Counted from the first letter of the stretch, positions 8,068-17,809 are shown. The stretch is DNA of 64,000 nucleotides from Streptomyces sp. WZ-12 (GCF_028898845.1 NZ_CP118574.1:6545001-6609000), one strand, 5' to 3'. Numbers and translations are program-made. Notes: generated by a model not told the origin, from the sequence alone.

Positions 8068-8733
8068 TTGAGTGCCGCCGAGCCCCAGCAGCCCGTTGCC
8101 GATGGCGACCAGTCGCACGTCCCGCCGTTGACCACGCGCGTCGTGATCGCCGAGGACGAGGCGCTGATCCGCCTCGACCTCAAGGAGATGCTGGAGGAGG
8201 AGGGCTACACCGTCGTCGGTGAAGCCGGAGACGGCCAGAAAGCCGTGGAACTGGCCCGCGAGCACCGTCCCGACCTGGTGATCCTGGACGTGAAGATGCC
8301 GATCCTGGACGGCATCTCGGCGGCCGAGAAGATCGCCGAGGAGAGCATCGCCCCGGTCCTGATGCTGACCGCGTTCTCGCAGCGCGAACTGGTGGAGCGG
8401 GCCCGCGACGCGGGCGCGATGGCCTATCTGGTCAAGCCGTTCAGCAAGAGCGACGTGGTGCCGGCGATCGAGATGGCGGTGAGCCGGTTCACCGAGCTGA
8501 AGGCGTTGGAGAAGGAGGTCGTCGACCTCACCCAGCGGCTGGAGACCCGGAAGCTGGTGGACCGGGCGAAGAGCATCCTGCAGACCCAGTACGGGCTGGC
8601 GGAGCCGGCCGCCTTCCGATGGATCCAGAAGACGTCGATGGACCGCCGGCTGTCGATGCATCAGGTGGCCGAGGCGGTCATCGAGGACGCGGCGGAGCGC
8701 CAGCAGAAGAAGGACCAGGGCAAGGACCAGTAG
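8068..8733 (+). CDS. pdtaR: ANTAR-domain response regulator, PdtaR family
   Basis: A 221-aa response regulator with a receiver domain and an RNA-binding ANTAR domain. Such proteins (Rv1626/PdtaR in mycobacteria) bind paired hexaloop hairpins and act as antiterminators. The receiver has the acidic pair in VVIAEDEALIRLDL, the phospho-acceptor aspartate in LVILDVKMP, the threonine in LMLTAF and the lysine in YLVKPF. After a coiled linker (FTELKALEKEVVDLTQRLETR), the ANTAR helices follow: LVDRAKSILQTQYGLAEPAAFRWIQKTSMD. The chosen start is the TTG at 8068, five to six bases after ACGAGGAG; an ATG is absent from the N-terminal region. No cognate histidine kinase is adjacent. Confidence 0.92.
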   Translation: MSAAEPQQPVADGDQSHVPPLTTRVVIAEDEALIRLDLKEMLEEEGYTVVGEAGDGQKAVELAREHRPDLVILDVKMPILDGISAAEKIAEESIAPVLMLTAFSQRELVERARDAGAMAYLVKPFSKSDVVPAIEMAVSRFTELKALEKEVVDLTQRLETRKLVDRAKSILQTQYGLAEPAAFRWIQKTSMDRRLSMHQVAEAVIEDAAERQQKKDQGKDQ

Positions 8734-8800
8734 GCAGCAGGTCCGGCCCGTGGTCCCGGGGCCGGCAGGGGCGTTGGGCGTCCCTGCGCGGCCCGTTGAA

Positions 8801-8832
8801 CGCCGGTGGTGCCCGTGGGGGCGCCACCGGCG
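8801..8832. terminator. Hairpin between pdtaR and the thioesterase gene
   Basis: CGCCGGTGGTGCC and GGCGCCACCGGCG form a 13-bp stem with one mismatch (a G-U pair in one orientation) between two convergent genes. Confidence 0.6.
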
Positions 8833-8850
8833 TCGTGGTGCGCGGGGTGG

Positions 8851-9324
8851 TCAGGCGCGGTACATGGCGGGGTCGGCGTCGCGCAGCAGGCAGGTCAGGC
8901 GAGCGGTGCAGACCCGCTTGTCCTGCTCGTCGGTGATGACGATCTCGTAGGTGGTGGTGGACCGGCCGCGGTGTACGGGGGTGGCGGTGCCGGTGACGAG
9001 TCCGGAGCGGACGCCGCGGTGGTGGGTGCAGTTGAGGTCGACGCCGACGGCCGCCTTGGTGGGGCCGCCGTGCAGCATCGCGCCGACGGAGCCGAGGGTT
9101 TCGGCCAGGACGGCGGAGGCGCCGCCGTGCAGCAGCCCGTAGGGCTGGGTGTTGCCCTCGACGGGCATGGTGCCGACGACCCGTTCCGGGGCGGCGTGGG
9201 TGACCCGGACGCTCATCCGCTCGCCGAGGTGGCCGGCGGAGAAGAGGGCGGGCAGGTCGACCCCGATGCCGGCCCACTGGTCGAGGATCTCCTGCGGGAA
9301 GGTGGTCGTGCTCTGCTCTCCCAT
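8851..9324 (-). CDS. Hotdog-fold thioesterase, PaaI family
   Basis: A 157-aa acyl-CoA thioesterase of the PaaI type. The family signature GNTQPYGLLHGGASAVLAET is present at about residues 55-75, with the HGG loop and the catalytic acidic residue in LAET. It is followed by GVDLNCTHHRGV and a C-terminal strand CTARLTCLL. Members hydrolyse aromatic or short acyl-CoAs, often as a proof-reading or detoxifying activity. The ATG at 9324 is preferred because a GGAG site lies six bases upstream; longer in-frame starts lack one. It follows the FdhF-like gene on the same strand after 187 bases. Confidence 0.88.
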   Translation of the reverse strand: MGEQSTTTFPQEILDQWAGIGVDLPALFSAGHLGERMSVRVTHAAPERVVGTMPVEGNTQPYGLLHGGASAVLAETLGSVGAMLHGGPTKAAVGVDLNCTHHRGVRSGLVTGTATPVHRGRSTTTYEIVITDEQDKRVCTARLTCLLRDADPAMYRA

Positions 9325-9511
9325 GGACTGCTCCGTTTCGCTCGCCCTTGACGGCGCCTGTGGCACGTGGCCTTGACAGCGGTCTTGATCGTGGCCGATC
9401 TGCGCCTGTTCCTATCAGGCGGCTGTGCGGGCGCCCGCCGCGGGGTGGCCGTCGTCGGCCGGCGGTCGCCCCGTCGCGACCGCTGGCCAAGGGAGCCCGC
9501 TGGCCCGCCCG

Positions 9512-11809
9512 TCAGCCCTGCTGTGCGGGCTCCAGGCGGACGACGACGGACTTGGCGGCGGGGGTGTTGCTGGTGTCGGCGGTGTGGTCCAGCGGGATCA
9601 GGACGTTGGTCTCGGGGTAGTAGGCGGCCGCGCAGCCGCGGGCGGTGGGGTAGTGGACCACGCGGAAGCCGGGGGCGCGGCGTTCGCTGCCGTCGGTCCA
9701 TTCGCTGACGAGGTCGGCGTATTCGCCGTCGGCGAAGCCGAGTTCGGCCGCGTCGTCGGGGTGGACGAGGACGACGCGGCGGCCGTTCTTGATGCCGCGG
9801 TAGCGGTCGTCGAGGCCGTAGATGGTGGTGTTGTACTGGTCGTGGGAGCGCAGGGTCTGGAGGAGGAGCCGGCCTTCGGGGGCGGTGGGGTATTCCACGG
9901 GGGCGGCGGTGAAGTTGGCCTTGCCGGTGGCGGTGGGGAAGCTGCGGCTGTCCCGGGGGGCGTGCGGGAGGGTGAAGCCTCCGGGGCGGGCGACCTTGGC
10001 GTTGAAGTCCTCGAAGCCGGGGATGACGCGGGCGATGCGGTCCCGGATGGTGGCGTAGTTCCTCTCGAACTCTTCCCAGGGGGTGGGGCTTTGGGGGCCG
10101 AGGACGCGGCGGGCGAGGCGGGCGACGATGGCCGGTTCGGACAGCAGGTGGGGGCCGGCGGGTTCGAGGCGGCCGCGGGAGGCGTGGACCATGCCCATGG
10201 AGTCCTCGACGGTGACGAACTGGTCGGCGCTCGTCCCGTCCGGGCGGACTTGGCGGTCCCGTTCGGTGCGGCCGAGGGTGGGCAGGATCAGGGCGCGGGC
10301 GCCGGTGACCGCGTGGGAGCGGTTGAGTTTGGTGGAGACGTGCACGGTGAGGCGGGCGCGGCGGACGGCGGCTTCGGTGACGTCGGTGTCGGGGGTGGCG
10401 GAGACGAAGTTGCCGCCCATGGCGAAGAAGACCTTGGCGTGGCCGTCCCGTAGGGCGCGGATGGCGCGGACGACGTCGTAGCCGTGGTCGCGGGGCGGGG
10501 CGAAGCCGAATTCCTTTTCCAGGGCGTCGAGGAAGGCGGGTGCGGGGCGTTCGAAGATGCCCATGGTGCGGTCGCCCTGGACGTTGCTGTGGCCGCGTAC
10601 GGGGCAGACGCCCGCTCCGGGGCGGCCGATGTTGCCGCGCAGCAGGAGGAAGTTGACGACCTCGGCGATGGTGGGGACGGAGTGTTTGTGTTGGGTCAGG
10701 CCCATGGCCCAGCAGACGATGGTGCGCCGGGAGGCGAGGACCATGGCGAGGGCGCGGTCGATCTCGTCCTGGGTGAGTCCGGTGGCGCGCAGGGTCTCGG
10801 CGTCGACGGTGGTGTTGGCGAGGGCGGCGAACTCGTCGAAGCCGTGGGTGTGTTCGCGGATGAAGTCCGTGTCGAGGGCGCCTTCGGTGGCCAGGAGGCG
10901 GTGGTTGAGGGCGCGGAAGAGGGCCTGGTCGCCGCCGAGGCGGACTTGGAGGAAGAGGTCGGTGAGGGCGGTGCCGCCGCCGGCGAGGCCGCGGGGGGTC
11001 TGGGGGTTCTTGAAGCGTTCGAGGCCGGCTTCGGGGAGCGGGTTGATCGAGATGATCTTTGCGCCGCCGGCCTTGGCCTTCTCCAGGGCGCTGAGCATCC
11101 GGGGGTGGTTGGTGCCGGGGTTCTGGCCGGCGACGATGATCAGGTCGGCCTTGTAGAGGTCTTCCAGGAGGACGCTGCCCTTGCCGACGCCCAGGGTGGC
11201 GGTGAGTGCGGAGCCGGAGGACTCGTGGCACATGTTGGAGCAGTCGGGGAGGTTGTTGGTGCCGAATTCGCGGGCGAAGAGCTGGTAGAGGAAGGCGGCT
11301 TCGTTGCTGGTGCGGCCGGAGGTGTAGAAGACGGCCTCGTCGGGGGTGTCGAGGGCGGTGAGTTCCTCGGCGATGAGGTCGAAGGCGCGGTCCCAGGTGA
11401 GGGGTTGGTAGTGGTCGGCGCCTTCGGGGAGGTACATGGGGTGGGTGAGGCGGCCTTGTTGGCCGAGCCAGTAGCCGCTGCGGGTGGCGAGGTCGCTGAC
11501 GGGGTGGGCGGCGAAGAAGTCGGGGGTGACGCGGCGGAGGGTGGCTTCCTCGGCGACGGCCTTGGCGCCGTTCTCGCAGAATTCGGCGGCGTGCCGTTTG
11601 TCGTCCTCGGGCCAGGCGCAGCCGGGGCAGTCGAAGCCGTTCTTCTGGTTGACGCGGAGGAGGGTGAGGGCGGTGCGGCGGACGCCCATCTGTTGTTGGG
11701 AGATCTTGAGCGCGTTGGTGATGGCGGGGATGCCGACGGCGGAGTGCTGGGGCGCGCCGACCTCGGGCGCGTCCTGGACGGGGTCCGATGTGGGCGGCTT
11801 GCCTGCCAT
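9512..11809 (-). CDS. FdhF/YdeP-family molybdopterin oxidoreductase
   Basis: A 765-aa molybdopterin-guanine-dinucleotide oxidoreductase of the FdhF/YdeP family, related to formate dehydrogenase alpha chains. Recognisable segments are the N-terminal GFDCPGCAWP, which keeps only part of the usual iron-sulfur ligand set, then the cofactor-binding YTSGRTSNEAAFLYQLFARE. These are followed by NMCHESSG, GQNPGTNHPRM, LLLRGNIGRPGAGVCPVRGHSNVQG, and the C-terminal molydopterin-binding domain (RSHDQYNTTIYGLDDRYRG). No formate dehydrogenase beta or gamma subunit is nearby and no Tat signal is visible, so it is a cytosolic stand-alone member. YdeP is linked to acid resistance in E. coli; the role here is unknown. 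Start ATG 11809 has a GGGAGAGC site. Confidence 0.88.
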   Translation of the reverse strand: MAGKPPTSDPVQDAPEVGAPQHSAVGIPAITNALKISQQQMGVRRTALTLLRVNQKNGFDCPGCAWPEDDKRHAAEFCENGAKAVAEEATLRRVTPDFFAAHPVSDLATRSGYWLGQQGRLTHPMYLPEGADHYQPLTWDRAFDLIAEELTALDTPDEAVFYTSGRTSNEAAFLYQLFAREFGTNNLPDCSNMCHESSGSALTATLGVGKGSVLLEDLYKADLIIVAGQNPGTNHPRMLSALEKAKAGGAKIISINPLPEAGLERFKNPQTPRGLAGGGTALTDLFLQVRLGGDQALFRALNHRLLATEGALDTDFIREHTHGFDEFAALANTTVDAETLRATGLTQDEIDRALAMVLASRRTIVCWAMGLTQHKHSVPTIAEVVNFLLLRGNIGRPGAGVCPVRGHSNVQGDRTMGIFERPAPAFLDALEKEFGFAPPRDHGYDVVRAIRALRDGHAKVFFAMGGNFVSATPDTDVTEAAVRRARLTVHVSTKLNRSHAVTGARALILPTLGRTERDRQVRPDGTSADQFVTVEDSMGMVHASRGRLEPAGPHLLSEPAIVARLARRVLGPQSPTPWEEFERNYATIRDRIARVIPGFEDFNAKVARPGGFTLPHAPRDSRSFPTATGKANFTAAPVEYPTAPEGRLLLQTLRSHDQYNTTIYGLDDRYRGIKNGRRVVLVHPDDAAELGFADGEYADLVSEWTDGSERRAPGFRVVHYPTARGCAAAYYPETNVLIPLDHTADTSNTPAAKSVVVRLEPAQQG

Positions 11810-11981
11810 GGCGCTCTCCCTGGGGTTGTGTGCCGGACGGGATCGCCGGGCGCGGCGGGTCGTTGCCGTGCACAGGTGAGTGGTGCGGTGTCGATCCTGT
11901 CATGGCGGGGGTGCGGGGAGTAAGGCAGCGCGCGCCGGTGGGTGGGGGGCGGCGGTCGGTGCGTTGCCGCCGCGGCGGGGA

Positions 11982-12004
11982 TTGTCAGTGGGCCGTGGCA
12001 GGAT
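11982..12004 (+). promoter_or_regulatory. RecA-NDp/PafBC-type DNA-damage promoter of polA
   Basis: TTGTCAGTG (11982-11990) is followed after 8 bases by CAGGAT (11999-12004), against the actinobacterial damage promoter TTGTC(A/G)GTG-N8-TANNNT. The -10 has C instead of T at its first position. Transcription would start near 12011, just upstream of polA. Confidence 0.7.
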
Positions 12005-12032
12005 CGGGGGCGTGGCAGGAAAGGCAGTGAAG

Positions 12033-14750
12033 ATGAGCGAAGCGACCGGCACCGAGGCGGCGGCGGGTGGCCGTCCGCGCCTGCTCCTGATGGACGGGCA
12101 TTCCATGGCATACCGGGCGTTCTTCGCCCTGCCCGTGGAGAATTTCACCACCGCGACCGGACAACCGACCAATGCGATCTACGGCTTCGCGTCGATGCTC
12201 GCGAACACCCTGCGTGACGAGGCCCCCACGCACTTCGCGGTGGCGTTCGACGTCTCCCGCAAGACGTGGCGCTCGGAGGAGTTCCCGGAGTACAAGGCGA
12301 ACCGCTCCAAGACCCCCGACGAGTTCAAGGGCCAGGTCGAGCTGATCGGCGAGCTGCTGGACGCGATGCACGTCAAGCGCTTCGCGGTGGACGGCTTCGA
12401 GGCGGACGACGTGATCGCCACTCTTGCCACACAGGCCACGGCCCTGGGCTTCGAGGTCGCGATCGTCACCGGCGACCGGGACTCCTTCCAGTTGGTCTCC
12501 GAGGACGTCACGGTGCTCTACCCGACCAAGGGCGTCTCGGAGCTGACCCGCTTCACCCCGGAGAAGGTCGCCGAGAAGTACGGCCTGACCCCTGCCCAGT
12601 ACCCGGACTTCGCGGCCCTGCGCGGCGACCCGTCGGACAACCTCCCCGGCATCCCCGGCGTCGGTGAGAAGACGGCCACGAAGTGGATCAACCAGTTCGG
12701 TTCGTTCGCGGAGTTGGTCGAGCGCGTCGACGAGGTCAAGGGCAAGGCGGGGCAGAACCTCCGCGATCATCTGGAGTCGGTGAAGCTGAACCGCCGGCTG
12801 ACCGAGATGGTCCGGGACGTGGAGCTGTCCTGCGGCCCCGCCGAGCTGACCCGCGAGCCCTACGACCGCGAGGCGCTGAAGGTCTTCCTGAACGCCCTGG
12901 AGATCCGCAACCAGGGCCTGCGGGACCGCCTGTTGGCGGTGGACCCGGGTTCCGTCGAGAGCGCACAGGAGGCCGAGCCGGCGGCCGGCGTCGAGGTGGA
13001 CGGCGCGGTGCTGGGCACCGGCGAGCTCGCCCCGTGGCTGGCCGAGCACGGCGCGGGTCCGTTGGGCGTGGCCACCGTCGACGTGTGGTCGTTGGGCAGC
13101 GGCAGCGTCGCCGAGGTGGCGTTGGCCACCGGGCACGGTCCGGCCGCGTGGTTCGATCCGGCGCAGTTGGACGAGACGGACGAGCGGGCGTTCGCCGCCT
13201 GGAGCGCGGACGCCGAGCGGCCCAAGGTGATGCACAACGCCAAGGGCCTGATGCGGGTCTTCGGCGAGCACGGCTGGCGCATCGAGGGCGTGGCCATGGA
13301 CACCGCGCTCGCCGCCTATCTGGTCAAGCCCGGTCGCCGTTCCTTCGCGCTGGACGCCCTGTCGATCGAGTACCTGGGCCGTGATCTGGCGCCGGCGGCG
13401 GCCGGGGACGGCCAGTTGGCGTTCGGCGTGGACGAGCAGGCCGAGGCGGAGGCGCTGATGGCGCAGGCCCGCACGGTCCTCGATCTGGGGACGGCGTTCG
13501 GGACGAAGCTGGCGGAGGTCGGCGCGGCCGATCTGTTGCGCGAGGTGGAGCTGCCGACCAGCGAGTTGCTGGCCCGTATGGAGCGGGCCGGGATCGCCGC
13601 CGACCGGGGCTGGCTGGAGCGGATGGAGCAGCAGTTCGCCGGCGCCGTGCAGCAGGCGGTGAAGGAGGCGCACGCCGCGGCCGGTCATGAGTTCAACCTC
13701 GGCTCGCCCAAGCAGCTCCAGGAGGTGCTGTTCGGGGAGTTGGGCCTGCCCAAGACCAAGAAGACCAAGACCGGTTACACCACCGATGCCGATGCGCTGG
13801 CGTGGCTGGCGTCGGGGACCGACAACGAGCTCCCGGTGATCATGCTGCGCCACCGGGAGCAGGCCAAGCTGCGGACCACGGTCGAGGGCCTGATCAAGGC
13901 GATCGCCACGGACGGCCGGATCCACACCACCTTCAACCAGACCGTGGCCGCCACGGGCCGGTTGTCGTCCACCGACCCCAATCTGCAGAACATCCCGGTG
14001 CGGACGGACGAGGGCCGGGCGATCCGCCGCGGCTTCGTCGTCGGCGAGGGCTTTGAGACGCTGCTGACGGCCGACTACAGCCAGATCGAGCTGCGGGTGA
14101 TGGCCCATCTCTCCGAGGACGAGGGCCTGATCGAGGCGTTCACCTCCGGTGAGGACCTGCACACCACGGTCGCCTCGCAGGTCTTCTCGGTCGCCAAAGA
14201 CGAGGTCGACCCGGAGATGCGCCGCAAGATCAAGGCGATGTCGTACGGGCTGGCCTACGGGCTGTCGGCGTTCGGGCTCTCCCAGCAGTTGGGCATCCAG
14301 CCGGACGAGGCCCGCAAGTTGATGGACACCTTCTTCGAGCGGTTCGGCGGGGTGCGGGACTACCTCCAGCGCGTCGTGGAGGAGGCCCGGGCGACCGGGT
14401 ACACCGAGACGATCCTGGGGCGCCGCCGCTATCTGCCCGACCTCAACAGCGACAACCGCCAGCGCCGCGAGATGGCCGAGCGGATGGCGCTGAACGCCCC
14501 GATCCAGGGCACCGCCGCGGACATCGTCAAGATCGCGATGCTGCGGGTCGATGCGGCGCTGCGGGCGGCGGAGCTGTCCTCGCGGATGCTGCTCCAGGTC
14601 CACGACGAAATCGTGGTCGAGGTGGCTCCGGGCGAGTGCGCCCGGGTCGAGGAGCTGGTCCGCAAGGAGATGGCCGCGGCCGTCGAGCTCCGCGCCCCGC
14701 TGGACGTCTCGGTCGGTCACGGCACGGACTGGGAGTCGGCGGCGCACTGA
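12033..14750 (+). CDS. polA: DNA polymerase I
   Basis: A 905-aa DNA polymerase I for Okazaki-fragment processing and repair gap filling. The N-terminal 5' nuclease domain begins LLLMDGHSMAYRAFFALP and contains TGDRDSFQLV and the helix-hairpin-helix NLPGIPGVGEKTATKW. The central region is a 3'-5' exonuclease fold that looks degenerate (VATVDVWSLGSGSVAEVAL lacks the acidic DxE). Polymerase motifs are intact: A (TADYSQIELRVMAHL), B (RRKIKAMSYGLAYGLSAFG) and C (LQVHDEIVVEV). ATG 12033 has an AGGAAAGG site nine bases upstream; an in-frame GTG at 12012 would fit a leaderless start from the upstream damage-type promoter. That promoter suggests induction after DNA damage independently of RecA/LexA. 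Confidence 0.97.
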   Translation: MSEATGTEAAAGGRPRLLLMDGHSMAYRAFFALPVENFTTATGQPTNAIYGFASMLANTLRDEAPTHFAVAFDVSRKTWRSEEFPEYKANRSKTPDEFKGQVELIGELLDAMHVKRFAVDGFEADDVIATLATQATALGFEVAIVTGDRDSFQLVSEDVTVLYPTKGVSELTRFTPEKVAEKYGLTPAQYPDFAALRGDPSDNLPGIPGVGEKTATKWINQFGSFAELVERVDEVKGKAGQNLRDHLESVKLNRRLTEMVRDVELSCGPAELTREPYDREALKVFLNALEIRNQGLRDRLLAVDPGSVESAQEAEPAAGVEVDGAVLGTGELAPWLAEHGAGPLGVATVDVWSLGSGSVAEVALATGHGPAAWFDPAQLDETDERAFAAWSADAERPKVMHNAKGLMRVFGEHGWRIEGVAMDTALAAYLVKPGRRSFALDALSIEYLGRDLAPAAAGDGQLAFGVDEQAEAEALMAQARTVLDLGTAFGTKLAEVGAADLLREVELPTSELLARMERAGIAADRGWLERMEQQFAGAVQQAVKEAHAAAGHEFNLGSPKQLQEVLFGELGLPKTKKTKTGYTTDADALAWLASGTDNELPVIMLRHREQAKLRTTVEGLIKAIATDGRIHTTFNQTVAATGRLSSTDPNLQNIPVRTDEGRAIRRGFVVGEGFETLLTADYSQIELRVMAHLSEDEGLIEAFTSGEDLHTTVASQVFSVAKDEVDPEMRRKIKAMSYGLAYGLSAFGLSQQLGIQPDEARKLMDTFFERFGGVRDYLQRVVEEARATGYTETILGRRRYLPDLNSDNRQRREMAERMALNAPIQGTAADIVKIAMLRVDAALRAAELSSRMLLQVHDEIVVEVAPGECARVEELVRKEMAAAVELRAPLDVSVGHGTDWESAAH

Positions 14751-14755
14751 CGGCT

Positions 14756-14797
14756 GGCCCGGGGGCGCGCGGGGTCGGCTCCGTGCGCACCCGGGCC
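14756..14797. terminator. Hairpin between polA and the DUF4184 gene
   Basis: GGCCCGGG (14756-14763) pairs with CCCGGGCC (14790-14797), between two convergent stop codons. Confidence 0.55.
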
Positions 14798-14799
14798 GC

Positions 14800-15672
14800 T
14801 CAGGCTGTTCCGGTCTCGGCGTGGACGTCCGCCGCGGCCGGAGTGTGCCACGTCCGGTGGCGGCCCAGGAGCCGGGTCCCCGCCGCGCTGACCAGCAGCC
14901 CGGGTACGAGCCCGGCGCCCGCCCCGAAGAGCAGGTCCGGCAGATAGTCGAACCATCCCACGCCGGCCCCGTAGACGGCGTGGGCCCGCAGCGTGCGGTA
15001 GCCGGCGCCGAGCAGCACGCCCAGGGCGATCGGGGCGGCGAGCAACAGCCGCGCCCGGATGGGCAGTTCGGGAGCGGTGGCCTCGGTGCTGGCGGTCCCG
15101 GCCGCGGGGCCCTTCCGTAGTGCGGCGTGGAGGAACCCTCCGAGTGCCAGCAGTGCCAGCGCGGAGGTGGCGTACTGGAGGTACATGGCCAACGGCCGGT
15201 CGCCCAGCACCGTGTTGAGTACGGGAAGCAGATGGCTGCCCCAGCGCCCGGGGTGGGTGAAGGCGTCCCAGACCACGTGGGTCACCGCGCCGAGCACCGC
15301 CGAGGCGTAGAACCAGCCCGCCAGCGCGGCCCGTTCGCGGGTGGTGCGCTCTCGCCGGGGCCGACCGCGGGCGAGAGCCCCGACCCGTTCCCGCCCGGCC
15401 GGCGGCAGCAGCGCCAGCAGCGGCTCGCGCACCCACCGCCAGCCGGCGACTAGGACCGCGGTGAGCAGCGCGTCCACGGTCAGCACGCCGGGCAGCGAGT
15501 GGGTGACCGTCCCGAAGGCCATGCCGCCCGGGATCACGGTGTCCGCGTAGTACGTCACGTCCGGGGCGAACGAGCCGGCGACCAGCGCGGAGGCGATCAG
15601 GGGCCCGCGGGCGGTGCCGGTGCGGCGGATGAGCGGGAGCACGGCAGCGGCATGGCTCAGTGTGAACGGCAT
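14800..15672 (-). CDS. DUF4184 membrane protein
   Basis: A 290-aa integral membrane protein of the DUF4184 family, recognised by its start MPFTLSHAAAVLPL and the following APDVTYYADTVIPGG and THSLPGVLTVDAL. The histidine/aspartate clusters (LSHAAA, THSLPG, VTHVVWDAFTHPGRWGSHLLP) resemble the metal-ligand layout of membrane-bound LexA-binding/YdjM-type hydrolases, so it may be a metal-dependent membrane hydrolase; this is inference. Several hydrophobic segments are visible (ALLTAVLVAGW, SALALLALGGF, LLLAAPIALGVLLGAG, LLFGAGAGLVPGLLVSAAG). The ATG at 15672 has a strong AAGGAGGG site. No functional partner is adjacent. Confidence 0.8.
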   Translation of the reverse strand: MPFTLSHAAAVLPLIRRTGTARGPLIASALVAGSFAPDVTYYADTVIPGGMAFGTVTHSLPGVLTVDALLTAVLVAGWRWVREPLLALLPPAGRERVGALARGRPRRERTTRERAALAGWFYASAVLGAVTHVVWDAFTHPGRWGSHLLPVLNTVLGDRPLAMYLQYATSALALLALGGFLHAALRKGPAAGTASTEATAPELPIRARLLLAAPIALGVLLGAGYRTLRAHAVYGAGVGWFDYLPDLLFGAGAGLVPGLLVSAAGTRLLGRHRTWHTPAAADVHAETGTA

Positions 15673-15851
15673 CTTTCCCTCCTTGATCGATTCGGATCAT
15701 TATGTGGCCGTGGGGGTGGTGGCTGTGCGGCCCGAGTTGTCGTAGTCTCGCCGGAGTTGAGGTACGGGGAGCGCGGTACGACGACGCGCGTGGGAAGCCG
15801 GGCACCGGCAACAGGTACGCACGCGGTTGGTCGACGGAGGGGACACCAGGT

Positions 15852-17663
15852 ATGGCAGCCACATTCCGGCGGCGACTCCAAAGAGGAGTGGCCTCCACGG
15901 CCGTGGCAGCGGCGGCGCTGGCCGCGCTGACCGCCTCGCAGGCGCCCGGTGCCGCGGACCGCCCGACGGCCCACGCGGTGCGCCCCCCGGTGCCGCCCGC
16001 CAACACTCCCATCGACGGCGGCTCGCCCTACTACACCGATCTGCCGCCGCTCAACAGCCCCGTCCCACCGAACGGTTCCGGCCACCACGACGGTCCCGAG
16101 CGTGGCGTGCACGGCTCCTCCCAGGCGGGCATTCCGGCCACCGTGCTGGCCGCCTACAAGAAGGCCGAGGCCCAACTGGGCGTCTCCCAACCGGGCTGCC
16201 ACCTGCCCTGGCAACTGCTCGCCGGGATCGGCGAGGTGGAGTCCGGCCACGCCCGCGGCGGCGCGGTGGACGCCGAGGGCACCACCCTCCGGCCGATCCT
16301 CGGCCCGGTGCTCGACGGCAACGGCTTCGCCCTGATACCCGACACCGACGGCGGCCGCTACGACGGCGACCCCGTCCACGACCGGGCCGTCGGCCCGATG
16401 CAGTTCATCCCCTCGACCTGGGCGAACTGGGGCGCCGACGGCAACGGCGACGGCATCAAGGACCCCAACAACGTCTACGACGCCACCCTCGCCGCCGGCC
16501 GTTACCTCTGCGCCGACGGCCGCGACCTGTCCGACCAGACCGACCTGGACCGGGCCGTCCTCGGCTACAACGACTCCACCGCATACCTGCGGACGGTGCT
16601 GTCCTGGTACGCGTTCTACCGGAAGGGCACGTTCGAGGTACCGGACGGCAAGGGCGCGCTCCCCGTACGGCGCGGCGGCGGTACCACCGCCACCGGTGAC
16701 GGGACCGGGAAGGCGAGCCACGGTGGCGACGCCAAGGGCACGCACCCGGGGAAGTCCGGCGGACCGGCCGGCCGGCAGAAGCCCAACACCCCGTCGCTGC
16801 CCGGTGGTTCGTCCGGCAACGGCGACAGCTCCGGGCCCTCGCACGACGGCGGCGCCCCGGCCCCCACGCCGTCCCCGAAGCCCACCCCGACCCCCACGCC
16901 CACCCCGAAGCCGCCGCCCGCCAAGCCCGCCCCGCTCACCGCCCTCGAACCGGCCGGCGACCAGGGCGGCAAGGACCTCACGGCCACCGCCGGCACCGAC
17001 TTCACCACTCCCGTGCGGGTCCGCGCCAAGGACGCCCACGGCAAGCCGGTGGGCGGCGCCGCGATCCGCTTCACCCTCACCGGCACCACCGGGACCCGCT
17101 TCCCCGGCGGCGCCACCGAGGTCACCGTCAAAACCGGCAAGGACGGCCTGGCCACCGCCCCGACGCTGCACGCCGGCGACGCCCCGGGCGCGTTCACCGT
17201 CCGCGCCACCGCAGTCGGCCGCACGGTGCCGCCCGTCGACGCCAAGGGCACCGTCACGGCCAAGCCCGCCCCGAAGGCCGACGCGCTCGCCCGCACCTCC
17301 GACCGGCCGCTGACGGTGGCGGCCGGCGGCGCCTACGCCGACGACGCGGTCCAACTCACGGCGACCTACCGGGGCAAGGCCGCGCCCGGCGTCGCGGTCA
17401 CCGCCACCATGGTCACCGACGACCCCAAGAAGCCCGTCGAGAACGACCGCGGCCCCTACTTCAAGGACCCCAAGGCCACCGGCGCCGCCCAGGACAAGCC
17501 GGTCCGCACCCTCACCGGCCTCACCACCGACGCCGACGGCCTGCTCACCCTCCCGAAGATCTACACCGACGGCCACCCGGGCACCTTCCGGCTCCAGTTG
17601 ACCACCGCCGACGGCGCCGCGTTGACCGTCACCCTCACCGTGACGGCGCCCGCCGCCCCCTGA
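15852..17663 (+). CDS. Secreted lytic transglycosylase with C-terminal Ig-like domains
   Basis: A 603-aa exported protein. Residues 1-35 form a Sec-type signal (RRR then AAAALAALTASQAPGAA). Residues of about 95-250 are a lytic murein transglycosylase domain of the MltB/SLT type, with the catalytic glutamate in LLAGIGEVESGHARGG, then GPMQFIPSTWANWGADGNGDG and the NVYDATLAAGRYLC segment. A Gly/Ser- and then Pro-rich linker (PTPSPKPTPTPTPTPKPPP) joins two bacterial Ig-like (invasin-type) repeats, each with the DxxGKPVGGAAIRFT-like pattern. It should cleave peptidoglycan in the wall, with the Ig domains as stalk or binding modules. Start ATG 15852 has GGAGGGG nine bases upstream. Confidence 0.9.
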   Translation: MAATFRRRLQRGVASTAVAAAALAALTASQAPGAADRPTAHAVRPPVPPANTPIDGGSPYYTDLPPLNSPVPPNGSGHHDGPERGVHGSSQAGIPATVLAAYKKAEAQLGVSQPGCHLPWQLLAGIGEVESGHARGGAVDAEGTTLRPILGPVLDGNGFALIPDTDGGRYDGDPVHDRAVGPMQFIPSTWANWGADGNGDGIKDPNNVYDATLAAGRYLCADGRDLSDQTDLDRAVLGYNDSTAYLRTVLSWYAFYRKGTFEVPDGKGALPVRRGGGTTATGDGTGKASHGGDAKGTHPGKSGGPAGRQKPNTPSLPGGSSGNGDSSGPSHDGGAPAPTPSPKPTPTPTPTPKPPPAKPAPLTALEPAGDQGGKDLTATAGTDFTTPVRVRAKDAHGKPVGGAAIRFTLTGTTGTRFPGGATEVTVKTGKDGLATAPTLHAGDAPGAFTVRATAVGRTVPPVDAKGTVTAKPAPKADALARTSDRPLTVAAGGAYADDAVQLTATYRGKAAPGVAVTATMVTDDPKKPVENDRGPYFKDPKATGAAQDKPVRTLTGLTTDADGLLTLPKIYTDGHPGTFRLQLTTADGAALTVTLTVTAPAAP

Positions 17664-17686
17664 CCGCCGGGCCCCGCCCGTACCGC

Positions 17687-17726
17687 CACCGCCGTCCCGC
17701 CCGTACGCCCGGGCAGGGCGGCGGTG
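17687..17726 (+). terminator. Hairpin after the transglycosylase gene
   Basis: CACCGCCGTCCCGCCC (17687-17702) pairs almost fully with GGGCAGGGCGGCGGTG (17711-17726). Confidence 0.7.
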
Positions 17727-17809
17727 CAACGTGTTCTCATCTTCGCCGCCCGTTGCTACCGTGCCCCCGCCCTGACGCTGCATCAGTCCAGTTCTCCGGG
17801 AGGACGGCC